Positions 1-7,787 are shown, counted from the first letter of the stretch. The stretch: 64,000 nucleotides of DNA from Saccharopolyspora thermophila (GCF_014646075.1 NZ_BMMT01000005.1:205654-269653), one strand, 5' to 3'. The notes: generated by a model not told the origin, from the letters alone. Numbers and translations: made by a program.

Positions 1-258
1 CCAAACTCGAGTGCTTCCCCCAGGGGCAGGGCGCCCAACTTCAGGCGAATCTGGGTGTCCGTGCCGGGTTTCGGCTGGTCGGTGTTCGATCGGGAAGTCC
101 ACAGAGGACACAAGGGGTGCGGCCCGGCCGCGCACCCGCACCGGATTCGGGCGTGGCGCGAATGATCCTGCCACCCGCGGCGTTGCACGTCAGTGCGGCC
201 CGGTGGGCATCCAACGCCCACGAGCCCGGGCCGAAACCGCCAGATCAGGAGGCATCAC

Positions 259-591
259 ATGACCGCCGCAGTGCAGGAAGTCGTCGTCTACACCAGGCCG
301 GGCTGCCCGTTCTGCACCTCGCTGCGCGCCGGGCTCCGGCGCCAGGGCCTGCAGTTCACCGAAATCGACATCTGGCAGGACCCGGAAGCGGCAGCGGTCG
401 TGCGCAGCATCGCCGACGGCAACGAGACGGTGCCGACGGTGGTGATCGGGGACTGGCAGGCGGTCAACCCGTCGGCGAGCAGCGTGCTGGCCGCCGTTGG
501 TGAGCACGCCCCGCACCTCCTGCCGGAGCGGAAGCCGGGACCGGTGGACGGCGCGTTGCAGGCGTTGGGCCTGCGCAAGGTCCGCGACTGA
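259..591 (+). CDS. Mycoredoxin/glutaredoxin-like protein
   Basis: A 110-residue single-domain thioredoxin-fold protein. The redox motif is C16-P-F-C19 after a first beta strand (VVVYTRPG), and the cis-proline V58-P-T60 precedes the strand VVIGD, as in glutaredoxins and actinobacterial mycoredoxins, which reduce mycothiol mixed disulfides in the cytosol. The start chosen is the ATG with AGGAGGC seven bases upstream. In-frame ATGs further upstream lack a ribosome binding site. The roughly 30-residue tail after the fold (HLLPERKPGPVDGALQALGL) is longer than in Mrx1. Whether it uses mycothiol rather than another thiol is inference from the taxon. A long hairpin follows 70 bases downstream. Confidence 0.85.
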   Translation: MTAAVQEVVVYTRPGCPFCTSLRAGLRRQGLQFTEIDIWQDPEAAAVVRSIADGNETVPTVVIGDWQAVNPSASSVLAAVGEHAPHLLPERKPGPVDGALQALGLRKVRD

Positions 592-925
592 TCACGACGG
601 GCGCCCCGGCACCGGGAGTCCGCGGCGCTGGGCCCCGGAAAGCGCCGGGCCCGGGCAACGCTGGGGGCCGACCGCACGGGGGGCTTTACGGTCGGCCCCC
701 AGGTGGTTGCGATCGTCGGTGGCGCGATACCGGCGAGCAGCAACGCGTCCAGTTTGACGTCTGGGGTGCCGGAAAAGATCCAAAAACCGTGTCAATTTAG
801 CTCGAACGGTGGACACCCGACGGAGATCCACTGTGGCCGCGGACACAGAATGGCCCGTCCGCCGGGGCAGTTCGGCGAACGGGCCCTTCCGTGTCGGGAT
901 CGGTTCGGGGACCAGTCCGGTGCGC
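592..925. other. Intergenic stretch, no gene seen
   Basis: This 334-base gap between two convergent genes holds the strong hairpin listed separately and no open frame with both a plausible start and actinobacterial protein features. Confidence 0.5.
661..702. terminator. Long hairpin, probable bidirectional terminator
   Basis: A perfect 14-bp inverted repeat (661-674 and 689-702, arm CTGGGGGCCGACCG) with a 14-base loop, lying between the mycoredoxin gene and the convergent gene at 926-1210. There is no U-tract, as is usual for actinomycete terminators. Confidence 0.6.
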
Positions 926-1210
926 TCACTCCGGGGACGGGGCAGCCCCGGCCGAGGCGGCCGGGGCCTGCGCGGGTCGTGCCTGGCTGGTGTCGACCGG
1001 CTCACCCGGCGCGAGGTGGGGCCGGTGGGGCAGCTCCCCCGTCGGCGGCGGCAGTCTGTCCGCGCTGGCCTCGGGGGTGCGCCGCGCCTCGGGGCGGTTC
1101 TCGTCGGGGTTCGGGAGCGGGGCGGCGAACAGGCTTGCGATCGCGGCCAGAGGCTCGGCGAACCAGTCGAGTCGGGGTGTCGGTTCGGTGATCTGCGTGC
1201 TGATTGCCAT
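926..1210 (-). CDS. Small Pro/Ala-rich hypothetical protein
   Basis: A 94-residue frame. The first 35 residues (MAISTQITEPTPRLDW..IASLF) could form one amphipathic or hydrophobic segment, and the rest is proline-, alanine- and glutamate-rich and probably disordered. The ATG at 1210 has GAGG eight bases upstream; six bases further upstream there is only an in-frame TTG. I recognise no family. The gene is divergent from ptsI, about 210 bases away. Low complexity in GC-rich DNA can produce spurious frames, so this is a moderate-confidence call. Confidence 0.4.
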   Translation of the reverse strand: MAISTQITEPTPRLDWFAEPLAAIASLFAAPLPNPDENRPEARRTPEASADRLPPPTGELPHRPHLAPGEPVDTSQARPAQAPAASAGAAPSPE

Positions 1211-1409
1211 GCCCAAAGCCTCGTGGTCGCGAGGGGTCGACGGGATCCGTACGGCTACTCAGTTGTTACTCATCGGTACGGGCGAGGTTGCGACATTCGA
1301 GGGACGTAAGAACCACTGTTGTCACTGCGCGTGTCCACGCTGGTCGCGGCGGCCCGGCCGTTCGGCGTACCCCTGCCTACGATCGCCCCAGAGGCCGAAC
1401 GAGGAGGGT

Positions 1410-1423
1410 ATGGTCTAGACCAT
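1410..1423. promoter_or_regulatory. DasR-type operator (dre) at ptsI start
   Basis: The perfect 14-bp palindrome ATGGTCTAGACCAT overlaps the ptsI start codon. It contains the TGGTCTAGACCA core of the Streptomyces DasR-responsive element, and DasR (GntR/HutC family) is known to control pts genes in response to glucosamine-6-phosphate. Binding here would block both transcription and initiation. No DasR gene lies in this window. Confidence 0.75.
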
Positions 1424-3062
1424 GTCGCGCTTGACTGGTGTCGGAGTCAGCTCCGGCCGTGCCTCGGGGCCGGTCGCCCGGGTCGCCGATCCGCTGCCCG
1501 AGCCGCCTGCAACCCCCGCTCCGGCCGATCCCACCGTCGAGGCCGCCCGCATCCGGCCGGCCGCCGAAACCGTCGCCGAGCAGCTCTTCGAGCGCGCCGC
1601 CCGCGTGGAGGGCGACGCGAAGGCGGTGCTGGAGACCACCGCCGCGATGGCGCTCGACCCGGCGCTGCTCTCGCAGGCCGAGCAGCTCGTCGCCACCCGC
1701 TCCCTGCCCGCGCCGCGCGCCGTGTTCGAAGCGGCCAACGGCTTCGCCGACGCGTTGCGCGCCGCCGGGGGCTACATGGCCGAACGGGCCCGCGACGTGC
1801 AGGACATCCGGGACCGGATCATCGCCGAACTACACGGCGTGACCCCGCCCGGCGTGCCCGAACTGAAGCAGCCCAGCATCCTGCTGGCCCGCGACCTGGC
1901 CCCCGCCGACACCGCCGACCTCGACCCGGCGATGGTGCTCGCGCTGGTCACCGAGGAGGGCGGCCCCACCAGCCACACCGCGATCCTGGCGCGGTCGCTC
2001 GGCATCCCGGCGGTCGTCGCGGTGCGCGGCGTGCTCGCCCTGCCCGACGTGGTCGGGCTGACCGTCGACGGCAGCAGCGGTGAGGTCGAGACCTCCGCCG
2101 AACCGGTGGCGGTGCGCGCCGCCGAACGTGTCGCGGCGGCCGAGTGGAACGGCGTCGGCGCGACCGCCGACGGGCACCAGGTCAAGGTTGTCGCCAACGT
2201 CGGATCGGCCGCGGACGCGCGCGCCGCCGTGGCGGCCGGCGCTGAGGGCGTCGGCCTGTTCCGCACCGAGTTCTGCTACCTCGGGGCCAACGACGAACCG
2301 ACGGTCACCACCCAGCGCCGGGCCTACCAGGAGGTGCTCGCGCCCTTCGTGGGCAAATCCGTCGTCGTGCGCACCCTCGACGCCGGTGCGGACAAGCCGC
2401 TGGCGTTCCTGGACATGGGCGTGGAGCCGAACCCGGCGCTCGGCGTGCGCGGGGTTCGGGTGGCCTTCGACCGGCCCGACGTGCTGGACCGGCAGCTCGA
2501 GGCGATCGCCGGGGCGGCCGCCGACTCCGGTGCCGAGGTGTCGGTGATGGCGCCGATGGTCGCGACCGCCGACGAGGCCGCCTGGTTCGCCGAGCGGGTG
2601 CGGGCCGCGGGGCTGCCGCGCGCCGGGGTGATGGTCGAGGTTCCGGCGGCGGCGCTGACCGCGGCGGAGATCCTCGACGCGGTCGACTTCGCCAGCATCG
2701 GCACCAACGACCTCGCGCAGTACGTCTTCGCCGCCGACCGGATGGCCGGGGCGCTGGCCGAGCTCAACGACCCGTGGCAGCCGGCGCTGCTGCGCCTGAT
2801 CGCCGAGGTCGGCCGCGCGGGTCGCCAGCTCGGCAAGCCGGTCGGTGTGTGTGGCGAGGCGGCGGCCGATCCCCTGTTGGCCGGGGTGCTCGTGGGCCTC
2901 GGCGTGACCAGCCTGTCCATGGTCGCCGCGGCGGTGCCGGCCGTCGGCGCGGCCCTCGCGGAGCACCCGATCGAGGCGTTCCGCCGGGCCGCCGAGCAGG
3001 CTCTGGCCGCGGCGACTCCGGCGGCCGCCCGCGCGGCAGCCGACGCCGCGCTGAACCGGTAG
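1422..3062 (+). CDS. ptsI: PTS enzyme I, phosphoenolpyruvate-protein phosphotransferase
   Basis: A 546-residue cytosolic enzyme I that takes phosphate from PEP onto a histidine and passes it to HPr at the head of the sugar phosphotransferase system. The phospho-histidine is H185 in GGPTSHTAILAR. The C-terminal PEP-binding TIM barrel is complete, with LFRTEFCYLG, VRTLDAGADKPL, a GTNDLAQYVFAADR motif and the catalytic-cysteine region GVCGEAAADP. Length fits the family (about 550-575). GAGGAGGG at 1401-1408 is the ribosome binding site, spaced slightly long (13 bases) because a DasR-type palindrome lies between it and the ATG. No HPr or EII gene is adjacent; actinomycetes often keep these elsewhere. 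Confidence 0.95.
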   Translation: MSRLTGVGVSSGRASGPVARVADPLPEPPATPAPADPTVEAARIRPAAETVAEQLFERAARVEGDAKAVLETTAAMALDPALLSQAEQLVATRSLPAPRAVFEAANGFADALRAAGGYMAERARDVQDIRDRIIAELHGVTPPGVPELKQPSILLARDLAPADTADLDPAMVLALVTEEGGPTSHTAILARSLGIPAVVAVRGVLALPDVVGLTVDGSSGEVETSAEPVAVRAAERVAAAEWNGVGATADGHQVKVVANVGSAADARAAVAAGAEGVGLFRTEFCYLGANDEPTVTTQRRAYQEVLAPFVGKSVVVRTLDAGADKPLAFLDMGVEPNPALGVRGVRVAFDRPDVLDRQLEAIAGAAADSGAEVSVMAPMVATADEAAWFAERVRAAGLPRAGVMVEVPAAALTAAEILDAVDFASIGTNDLAQYVFAADRMAGALAELNDPWQPALLRLIAEVGRAGRQLGKPVGVCGEAAADPLLAGVLVGLGVTSLSMVAAAVPAVGAALAEHPIEAFRRAAEQALAAATPAAARAAADAALNR

Positions 3063-3117
3063 CGCTACGCAGCAAAGCCGCTCGAAACTGTGCGGCGGTC
3101 ACCAGGCCCGGGTGTGG

Positions 3118-3390
3118 CTAGTGTGCGTGGTGGTGTTCCTGTCGGTGGTGTTGCTCCTGCTGGTTCAGTTCTTCCTGGGTGTGCTGGTGCTCGTGCTCGT
3201 GGCACAGGTAACCCTGGTCAGGCCCGTGGCAGTGGTGGTGGTTGTGACTCCCCTGCTGCGGGGCGACCTGTGCGGCGACGGCCGGGAGCTGGCTCGTGGC
3301 TGACGACCCGGCCAGGGCGAACGAGGTGGGCCCGAACAGCAGCGGCAACGCCAGCACGAGACCGAGCAAGCCGCGGGTGGTGGTACGCAT
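3118..3390 (-). CDS. Secreted histidine-rich protein, putative metal-binding
   Basis: A 90-residue exported protein. Residues 1-28 form a clear signal peptide (MRTTTRGLLGLVLALPLL..FALA). The mature part is a short linker followed by a tail in which about one residue in three is His, with many Gln and Glu (HNHHHCHG, HEHEHQH, HHRQEHHHAH) and two cysteines. Such tails bind Zn, Ni or Cu, so a metal scavenging or buffering role outside the membrane is inferred. The ATG at 3388-3390 has AGAGGAG eight bases upstream. The gene is convergent with ptsI, and the following 298 bases up to the SARP gene hold its promoter region but no gene. No Zur box could be recognised by eye. Confidence 0.75.
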   Translation of the reverse strand: MRTTTRGLLGLVLALPLLFGPTSFALAGSSATSQLPAVAAQVAPQQGSHNHHHCHGPDQGYLCHEHEHQHTQEELNQQEQHHRQEHHHAH

Positions 3391-3688
3391 CAGCGCTACT
3401 CCTCTGGTTCCTGGCCACCCCGGAAATTCGCTGGGAAAGGTCACCAACGAGGAAGCCATGACGAAGGACGAACAGTCCCAGGCTAGGAGCCGCGAAAGTA
3501 TGCGATAACCCTTGTGGTCGTGATCCTCGGTATTCGTTACCAAAGTCCCGGCCGCGCCGAATTCGCCGCGGTAGCGCGCATGCGCACGCAATGTCGCGAC
3601 TGAAGCCCCTGGTCAACGGCAGTCGACGCGGTATGGCAGGGCGCACGCACGAGCCGCGAATTCCGGCCGGGACCGCGACGGAAAACGC

Positions 3689-4468
3689 CTAGGCCCGGGA
3701 GCGGGCCAGCACGGGGCTGACCAGGTCGCGCAGGTTCGGCGACGGTGCGATCCCCAGCTCCCGGTGCAGCAGGCGCTCGTAGCGCTGGTAGTGGCGCACC
3801 GCCTGCGCCGGGTTCGCCTGCTGGAGCAGCACCTTCACCACCGCGCAGTGCGCCGTCTCGCGGAACGGCTCCACCTGCGTCGCCGCCTGGGCGATCTCCA
3901 ACGCGCTCGCCAGGTGCCGCGACTGCACCAGCCGCTCCGCGGCGACCTCCAGCGCGTGCACCTGCAGCTGCTGGAGGCGCTCGCGCTCGGTGATGACCCA
4001 GTCGTCGTACCAGCCGGGCAGCAGCGGGGCGTGCCGGGCCAGGTCGCGGCCGATCTCCGCGCAGTCCGCCGGGGAGTCGGCCGACTCCTGGTTCAGCAGA
4101 TACCGCCCGGCGGCGACCAGCCCGTCGACGTCCAGCGACACCAGCGGCGCCAGCTCCAGCTCGTGCTGCGTGCTGATCAGCGCGCCCCGCACCCGCTGGC
4201 GTACCCGCCACAGCGTGGTGCGGAGGTTCGCCAGGGCGCTCTGGTCGTCGCTGTCCGGCCACAGCACGGCGGCGGCGTAGTCGCGCTGGGTGCGTCCGCG
4301 CAGGGCGAGGAAAGCGAGCAGCCGCTGACCGTTGCTGGACATCGCCACGCTCTTGCCGTCGGCGTGCAGGCCCCAGCCGCCGAGCAGGGTCAGCCGGAGC
4401 GGTTGGTCGGGCTGGGCCGGCGTGCGCACCCGTCGGCGGGTCGTCGGACGAACAGTTGCACTGCTCAT
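3689..4468 (-). CDS. SARP-family transcriptional activator (winged helix + BTAD)
   Basis: A 259-residue regulator. Residues about 24-100 (LRLTLLGGWGLHADGK..LANLRTTLWRVRQRV) form the OmpR-like winged helix typical of Streptomyces antibiotic regulatory proteins. Residues about 105-255 form the bacterial transcriptional activation domain, a helical repeat region (LVSLDVDGLVAAGRYLL, EPFRETAHCAVVKVLL, RHYQRYERLLHRELGIAPS). It is short like ActII-ORF4/DnrI-type activators and lacks an AfsR ATPase. GAGGGGG precedes the ATG. It is the last gene of the leftward cluster HK-RR-peptides-M50 protease, 235 bases after the protease. SARPs bind heptamer repeats at 11-bp spacing, and exactly such repeats occur at 6784-6812 upstream of the peptide genes. 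Confidence 0.9.
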   Translation of the reverse strand: MSSATVRPTTRRRVRTPAQPDQPLRLTLLGGWGLHADGKSVAMSSNGQRLLAFLALRGRTQRDYAAAVLWPDSDDQSALANLRTTLWRVRQRVRGALISTQHELELAPLVSLDVDGLVAAGRYLLNQESADSPADCAEIGRDLARHAPLLPGWYDDWVITERERLQQLQVHALEVAAERLVQSRHLASALEIAQAATQVEPFRETAHCAVVKVLLQQANPAQAVRHYQRYERLLHRELGIAPSPNLRDLVSPVLARSRA

Positions 4469-4703
4469 GGTTCCCCCTCGACAGGCCGGGAACCGCCTCC
4501 CCCGGGCGGTCGCGCGGCCTGGTTGTCTCCCCAGAAACCCTGGTCCAGCGCGGGACCAGGGCCCACATCCGTGCCTATCGAGGGTGTCACCGGAGGCCGT
4601 TACGGCACTACGCACGGTGATGTCCGACGACGATCCGCGCCCCGCCGACAGCGCACTCCGGCCCGCGCCGGAAGGCAGGGGCCGGAGTGCGCCGCCGATG
4701 CGT

Positions 4704-6059
4704 TCAGGAGGGCTGGAACGACCCCGGGCGTTCGGTCCGGCGCCGGTGCCGGCCCCGCGGTGGCCTGATGGCCCTGCGGCGGCGGTGCCGGTTGATCATC
4801 TTGGCGACGCGCCGGCCGGTGCGGATCGCGAAGGCGGTCGCGCCCAGCCACGGCAGCATCAGGACCACGACGGAGAAGATCGCCAGCAGCACGACGGCGA
4901 CGTGCCCCTGGCTGACCGCGTTCATCGCGACCTCCCCGTACCGCCACGCCTGCGCGGTGCCGGTCGCCAGGTAGTACGGCAGCCGGATCAGCAGCGACAC
5001 CAGCGCGATGATCAGCACCGGGACCACGATCAGTACCCAGGTGGTCACCATGGCCCGCACCCGCGGGTTCAGCTGGTGGGTCTGCGGCACCCGCTTGCCC
5101 TTCATCCGCTGCAGAACGGGCCGCACGAAGGCGAACAGGTTGGGCACGCCCACCAGGTCGCCGAGGATGTAGTAGCCGTCCAACCGCAGCAGCGGCAGCA
5201 GCTGCTGCAGCATCTGCAGGTGGTTGAGCACCATGAACACGAGCAGCGGCGGGTAGTGCGTCACCGCGTAGACACCGGCCGTGGCCACGATGAAGATCGC
5301 GTTGAAGTAGATCCCGCCCAGGTCGGTGCGCAGCCGCCCGCGCCGGTCCAGCCGGTAGGCGTCGGTGACGTTGGTGTAGAAGCACGGGTAGAGGATCAGG
5401 ATGCCGACCCCGATCGCACCCGGTCTCGCGCCACCGTAGTGGCAGCCGGCGGCGTGCCCGAACTCGTGGAACAGCGTCGACCCCACCCACAGCGCCATCA
5501 GGCTCAGCACCAGGACCGGGTCGCCGGCCGAGCGGTGGAACGCGGCGTCGATCCCCCCGTTCCACACCAGCCACCCGTCAACGGCGACGAAGGCGCAGAT
5601 CATGATGGCGATCGCCGTCGGCCGGTAGAACGGGGCGAAGATCGGCGCGATTGCCCGGACGACCGGCCCCGGCAGCAGCACGCGGTGCAGGGCCAGCGAC
5701 AGCAGCGGCCTCGCCCGCGGCGGGTCCGGCACCGGTTCGGACAGGGTGGCCACGCCCATGGGGTGCAGCTTCTTGTTGACCAGGTACTCCACCCCGGTCG
5801 GGGATACCTCCTTGTCCTGGGCCAGGGTGACGCGCTCGGCCACCTCGCGCAGCGTCCGCTGCCCGTCGATCTCGCTCGCCACCTGGTACAGCAGCGGTGA
5901 GACGAGCACCATCTGCCCGTCGGCCCGGGAGACGAGGTAGCGCGGCTCCGCGTAGCCCCCGCCCTCGTACTCGCCGCACAGCCGCACGCCGTCGACCAGT
6001 CGCGGAACCGCGGTCTCGTCCGTCGAGCCCACTGCCTCGACGTCGGTAGCTTCTGACAT
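4704..6059 (-). CDS. Membrane M50 zinc metalloprotease with PqqD-like N-terminal domain
   Basis: A 451-residue multi-pass membrane protein. Residues about 20-105 look like a PqqD/RRE-type winged helix (YLVSRADGQMVLVSPLLYQVASEIDG, then TLREVAERV..SPTGVEYLVNKKL), a fold that binds leader peptides in RiPP pathways. Transmembrane helices follow. One holds the zinc site H198-E-F-G-H202, and a later one holds the third ligand region LRLDGYYILGDL (D294), the standard S2P/M50 pair. The C-terminus is a highly basic cytosolic tail. AGGAGG lies six bases before the ATG. It follows two small peptide genes on the same strand with 175 bases between, including a strong hairpin. The context suggests it recognises, cleaves or exports those peptides (inference). 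The start and zinc motif are clear; the PqqD assignment is by pattern. Confidence 0.85.
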   Translation of the reverse strand: MSEATDVEAVGSTDETAVPRLVDGVRLCGEYEGGGYAEPRYLVSRADGQMVLVSPLLYQVASEIDGQRTLREVAERVTLAQDKEVSPTGVEYLVNKKLHPMGVATLSEPVPDPPRARPLLSLALHRVLLPGPVVRAIAPIFAPFYRPTAIAIMICAFVAVDGWLVWNGGIDAAFHRSAGDPVLVLSLMALWVGSTLFHEFGHAAGCHYGGARPGAIGVGILILYPCFYTNVTDAYRLDRRGRLRTDLGGIYFNAIFIVATAGVYAVTHYPPLLVFMVLNHLQMLQQLLPLLRLDGYYILGDLVGVPNLFAFVRPVLQRMKGKRVPQTHQLNPRVRAMVTTWVLIVVPVLIIALVSLLIRLPYYLATGTAQAWRYGEVAMNAVSQGHVAVVLLAIFSVVVLMLPWLGATAFAIRTGRRVAKMINRHRRRRAIRPPRGRHRRRTERPGSFQPS

Positions 6060-6182
6060 GACAACCTCCTGTGAGCCGGCCCGCGGGCAGGCTCAAGCCG
6101 CGCGGAGGAGCGGTGCCGCCCCCGCGCGGGTCAGCGGTCCGCCGAGTGCGTGGACAACGCGCCCGCCCGACCGGCTCCGACT

Positions 6183-6219
6183 TCTGGCCGGGAGCGGACG
6201 CCGTCCGCCCCCGGCCAGA
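6183..6219 (-). terminator. Hairpin between peptide gene 2 and protease gene
   Basis: A nested perfect hairpin: outer arms 6183-6192 and 6210-6219 (TCTGGCCGGG), inner arms 6194-6199 and 6203-6208 (GCGGAC). It lies just 3' of the second peptide gene on the minus strand and could act as a partial terminator that keeps protease expression below that of the peptides. Confidence 0.6.
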
Positions 6220-6234
6220 CGGCACGACGGCGCA

Positions 6235-6420
6235 TCAGAAATCAATGTCAACCACGTTGCTGGCGTCGATGTCCTGGTGGATGTCGTCGCCGATGTTGAC
6301 CGCCACGATGATGTTGAACTGGTTGACGACCACGATGTCGCCGAAACCGAAGTTCCCGCTGAGCGCCTCGCGCGTGGGCAGCAGCTCCACCGCCTGCGTC
6401 GACAGCTCGAGTTCTTCCAT
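6235..6420 (-). CDS. Small LPxREAL-motif peptide (paralogue 2), putative precursor
   Basis: A 61-residue acidic peptide. The N-terminal third, MEELELSTQAVELLPTREAL, resembles a leader. The shared block ELLPxREALxG is followed by a C-terminal part in which hydrophobic and polar residues alternate (DIVVVNQFNIIVAVNIGDDI, ending NVVDIDF), a beta-strand-like pattern. There is no signal peptide, no cysteine and no obvious modifying enzyme nearby. GAGGAGAAG lies four bases before the ATG, a strong site. It is preceded by its paralogue (6510-6710) and followed by the M50 protease. I know no named function. A role as substrate of the adjacent protease is inference. Confidence 0.8.
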   Translation of the reverse strand: MEELELSTQAVELLPTREALSGNFGFGDIVVVNQFNIIVAVNIGDDIHQDIDASNVVDIDF

Positions 6421-6445
6421 GTCCTTCTCCTCAGGTGGATGGGAC

Positions 6446-6485
6446 CCCGGCCGCCCACCACGCGCAGCTGCGGTGGGCGGCCGGG
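6446..6485 (-). terminator. Hairpin between the two peptide genes
   Basis: A perfect 14-bp stem (6446-6459 and 6472-6485, arm CCCGGCCGCCCACC) with a 12-base loop directly after the first peptide gene. It may stabilise the upstream message or terminate part of the transcription. Confidence 0.6.
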
Positions 6486-6509
6486 AACTCAGCAGCTACT
6501 GACAGGCCG

Positions 6510-6710
6510 TCAGTGGGCGTTCTGGTCCACGTTCGCGTTGTTGAAGGCCGTGACGTCCACGTCACCGGCGAAGGAGTCGTTGTCGACGTCGACGTCGACA
6601 TCCTGGTCGATGTCGATGTCCTGGTCGACGTCACCGAACTTGTCCCACCAGCAGCCACCAAGGGCTTCGCGCTCGGGCAGCAGTTCGGCGAACTCGTGGG
6701 TCTCGAACAT
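6510..6710 (-). CDS. Small LPxREAL-motif peptide (paralogue 1), Asp-rich, putative precursor
   Basis: A 66-residue, strongly acidic peptide. It begins MFETHEFAELLPEREALGG and so shares the ELLPxREAL block with the peptide at 6235-6420. After CWWDKFG it has a run in which Asp alternates with Val, Ile or Gln (DVDQDIDIDQDVDVDVDND), then an Asn-rich end (TAFNNANVDQNAH). A single Cys follows the shared block. CAGGAGC lies eight bases upstream of the ATG. It is the promoter-proximal gene of the peptide-protease group, with SARP-type repeats 74-102 bases upstream. The alternating pattern suggests a beta-structured or calcium-binding product; that is inference. Confidence 0.8.
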   Translation of the reverse strand: MFETHEFAELLPEREALGGCWWDKFGDVDQDIDIDQDVDVDVDNDSFAGDVDVTAFNNANVDQNAH

Positions 6711-7112
6711 GGTTTGCTCCTGTTCGCATTGACGGAATTTCGACTGCGGCTCTCGCGCCGCTGGTGACGAGTACGCCAGAGGCCCGTCACCGGGCCGTCA
6801 CTGCTGCGTCACGCACCCCCGCGACCCCCGTTCGGCAGGGTGGAGGTGACGGTTCGTAGTCAGCGTCGCGACCAGGGAGAACTCGGCGCGGGAAAAGGAT
6901 TTCGTCCCCGGTCCGGGTGAACCGGGAAAATTCGCCACGAGATCGCCTTCACCGAACGAAAAAAGGACCCGCCTCCGATCTGGTAAGCAGGTCCTGAACT
7001 GGGAAAACGCCGGGTGTTACACGCTTTGCCCGGCGCTGCCACGCGACGTCGCCGGGGCGCTGAAGGAGTGACCCCCGCCGGGGTCCCGGTCGCCCACCGC
7101 GGACCCCGGTGG
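6711..7112 (-). other. Promoter region of the peptide genes
   Basis: A 402-base gap between the response regulator and the first peptide gene. It contains the triple heptamer repeat listed separately. On the minus strand, 8 bases after the last heptamer lies CGTACT, a possible -10, with the ATG about 60 bases further. The stretch 6890-7010 is unusually A-rich for this window. No gene is seen. Confidence 0.5.
6784..6812 (-). promoter_or_regulatory. SARP-type operator: three heptamers at 11-bp spacing
   Basis: CCGTCAC at 6784-6790, CCGTCAC at 6795-6801 and GCGTCAC at 6806-6812 lie exactly 11 bp apart (GTGACGS on the minus strand, 4-bp spacers). SARP activators bind this architecture about 8 bp upstream of the -10. 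Here an 8-base spacer separates the last repeat from CGTACT. The cluster's own SARP (3689-4468) is the obvious candidate. Confidence 0.65.
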
Positions 7113-7787
7113 TCAGACGCTGTCGGGCTCGGCCTCCTGGTCGAGGCCGTGCTCGATGGCGTACCGGGCCAGTTCCACCCGGTTGTGCAGCTGGAGCTTG
7201 CGCAGCGTCGACTGGACATGGTTCTCCACCGTGCGGTGCGAGATCACCAGCTTCTTCGCGATCTGCCGCGCGGTGAGGCCCTTGGCGACCAGCCGCAGCA
7301 CCTCCGTCTCCCGGTCGGTCAGCGACGGCGCCTGCGACTCCTGGTCGGGCGTGATCGCCATCCGCCGGTACTCGCCGAGCACCAGGCCCGCCAGCCCCGG
7401 GGTGAACACCGCGTCTCCCGCGGCCGTCCGCCGCACCGCGTCCACCAGTTCCTCCACCGACGCCGACTTCACCAGGTAGCCCGACGCGCCCGCCTTCACC
7501 GCCTCCAGCACGTCGTTGTGCTCGCCGCTGGCCGACAGCACCAGCACCCGTGTGCCGGGGATCTCCTGGGTCACCTGCAGCGTCGCGGCGACCCCCGAGC
7601 TGTCACCCAGGTTCAGGTCCATCAGCACCACGTCGGGCTTGACCGTCCGGGCGATGCGTAGCGCCGACGCGGCGTCACCGGCGGTGGCCTTCACCTCGAA
7701 GCCGCGCTCCGTCAGATCCCGGGCAACCCCGTCTCGCCACATCGGGTGGTCGTCGACGACCATCACGGTGACGGGCGGTTCGCTCAT
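7113..7787 (-). CDS. LuxR/NarL-family response regulator
   Basis: A 224-residue cytosolic response regulator. Residues 6-120 form the receiver with acidic pair D12-D13, phospho-acceptor D57 (VVLMDLNL), and the conserved lysine in GYLVKSA. Residues about 155-215 are a LuxR helix-turn-helix (LTDRETEVLRLVAKGLTARQIAKKL..HRTVENHV). GAGGAGG precedes the ATG. Its ATG overlaps the stop of the histidine kinase gene by four bases (ATGA), so the pair is translationally coupled. Being immediately upstream of the peptide genes, it probably controls them or a surface response; the target is not shown by the sequence. Confidence 0.92.
   Translation of the reverse strand: MSEPPVTVMVVDDHPMWRDGVARDLTERGFEVKATAGDAASALRIARTVKPDVVLMDLNLGDSSGVAATLQVTQEIPGTRVLVLSASGEHNDVLEAVKAGASGYLVKSASVEELVDAVRRTAAGDAVFTPGLAGLVLGEYRRMAITPDQESQAPSLTDRETEVLRLVAKGLTARQIAKKLVISHRTVENHVQSTLRKLQLHNRVELARYAIEHGLDQEAEPDSV

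Noticed and set aside
4332..5900. A long plus-strand His/Arg/Gln-rich frame opposite the M50 protease
   Set aside because: Shadow of the protease gene; its His richness comes from antisense of Val/Met codons.
6510..6710. RTX-type calcium-binding repeats in the Asp-rich peptide
   Set aside because: There is no GGxGxDxxx nonapeptide pattern; only Asp alternating with hydrophobic residues.
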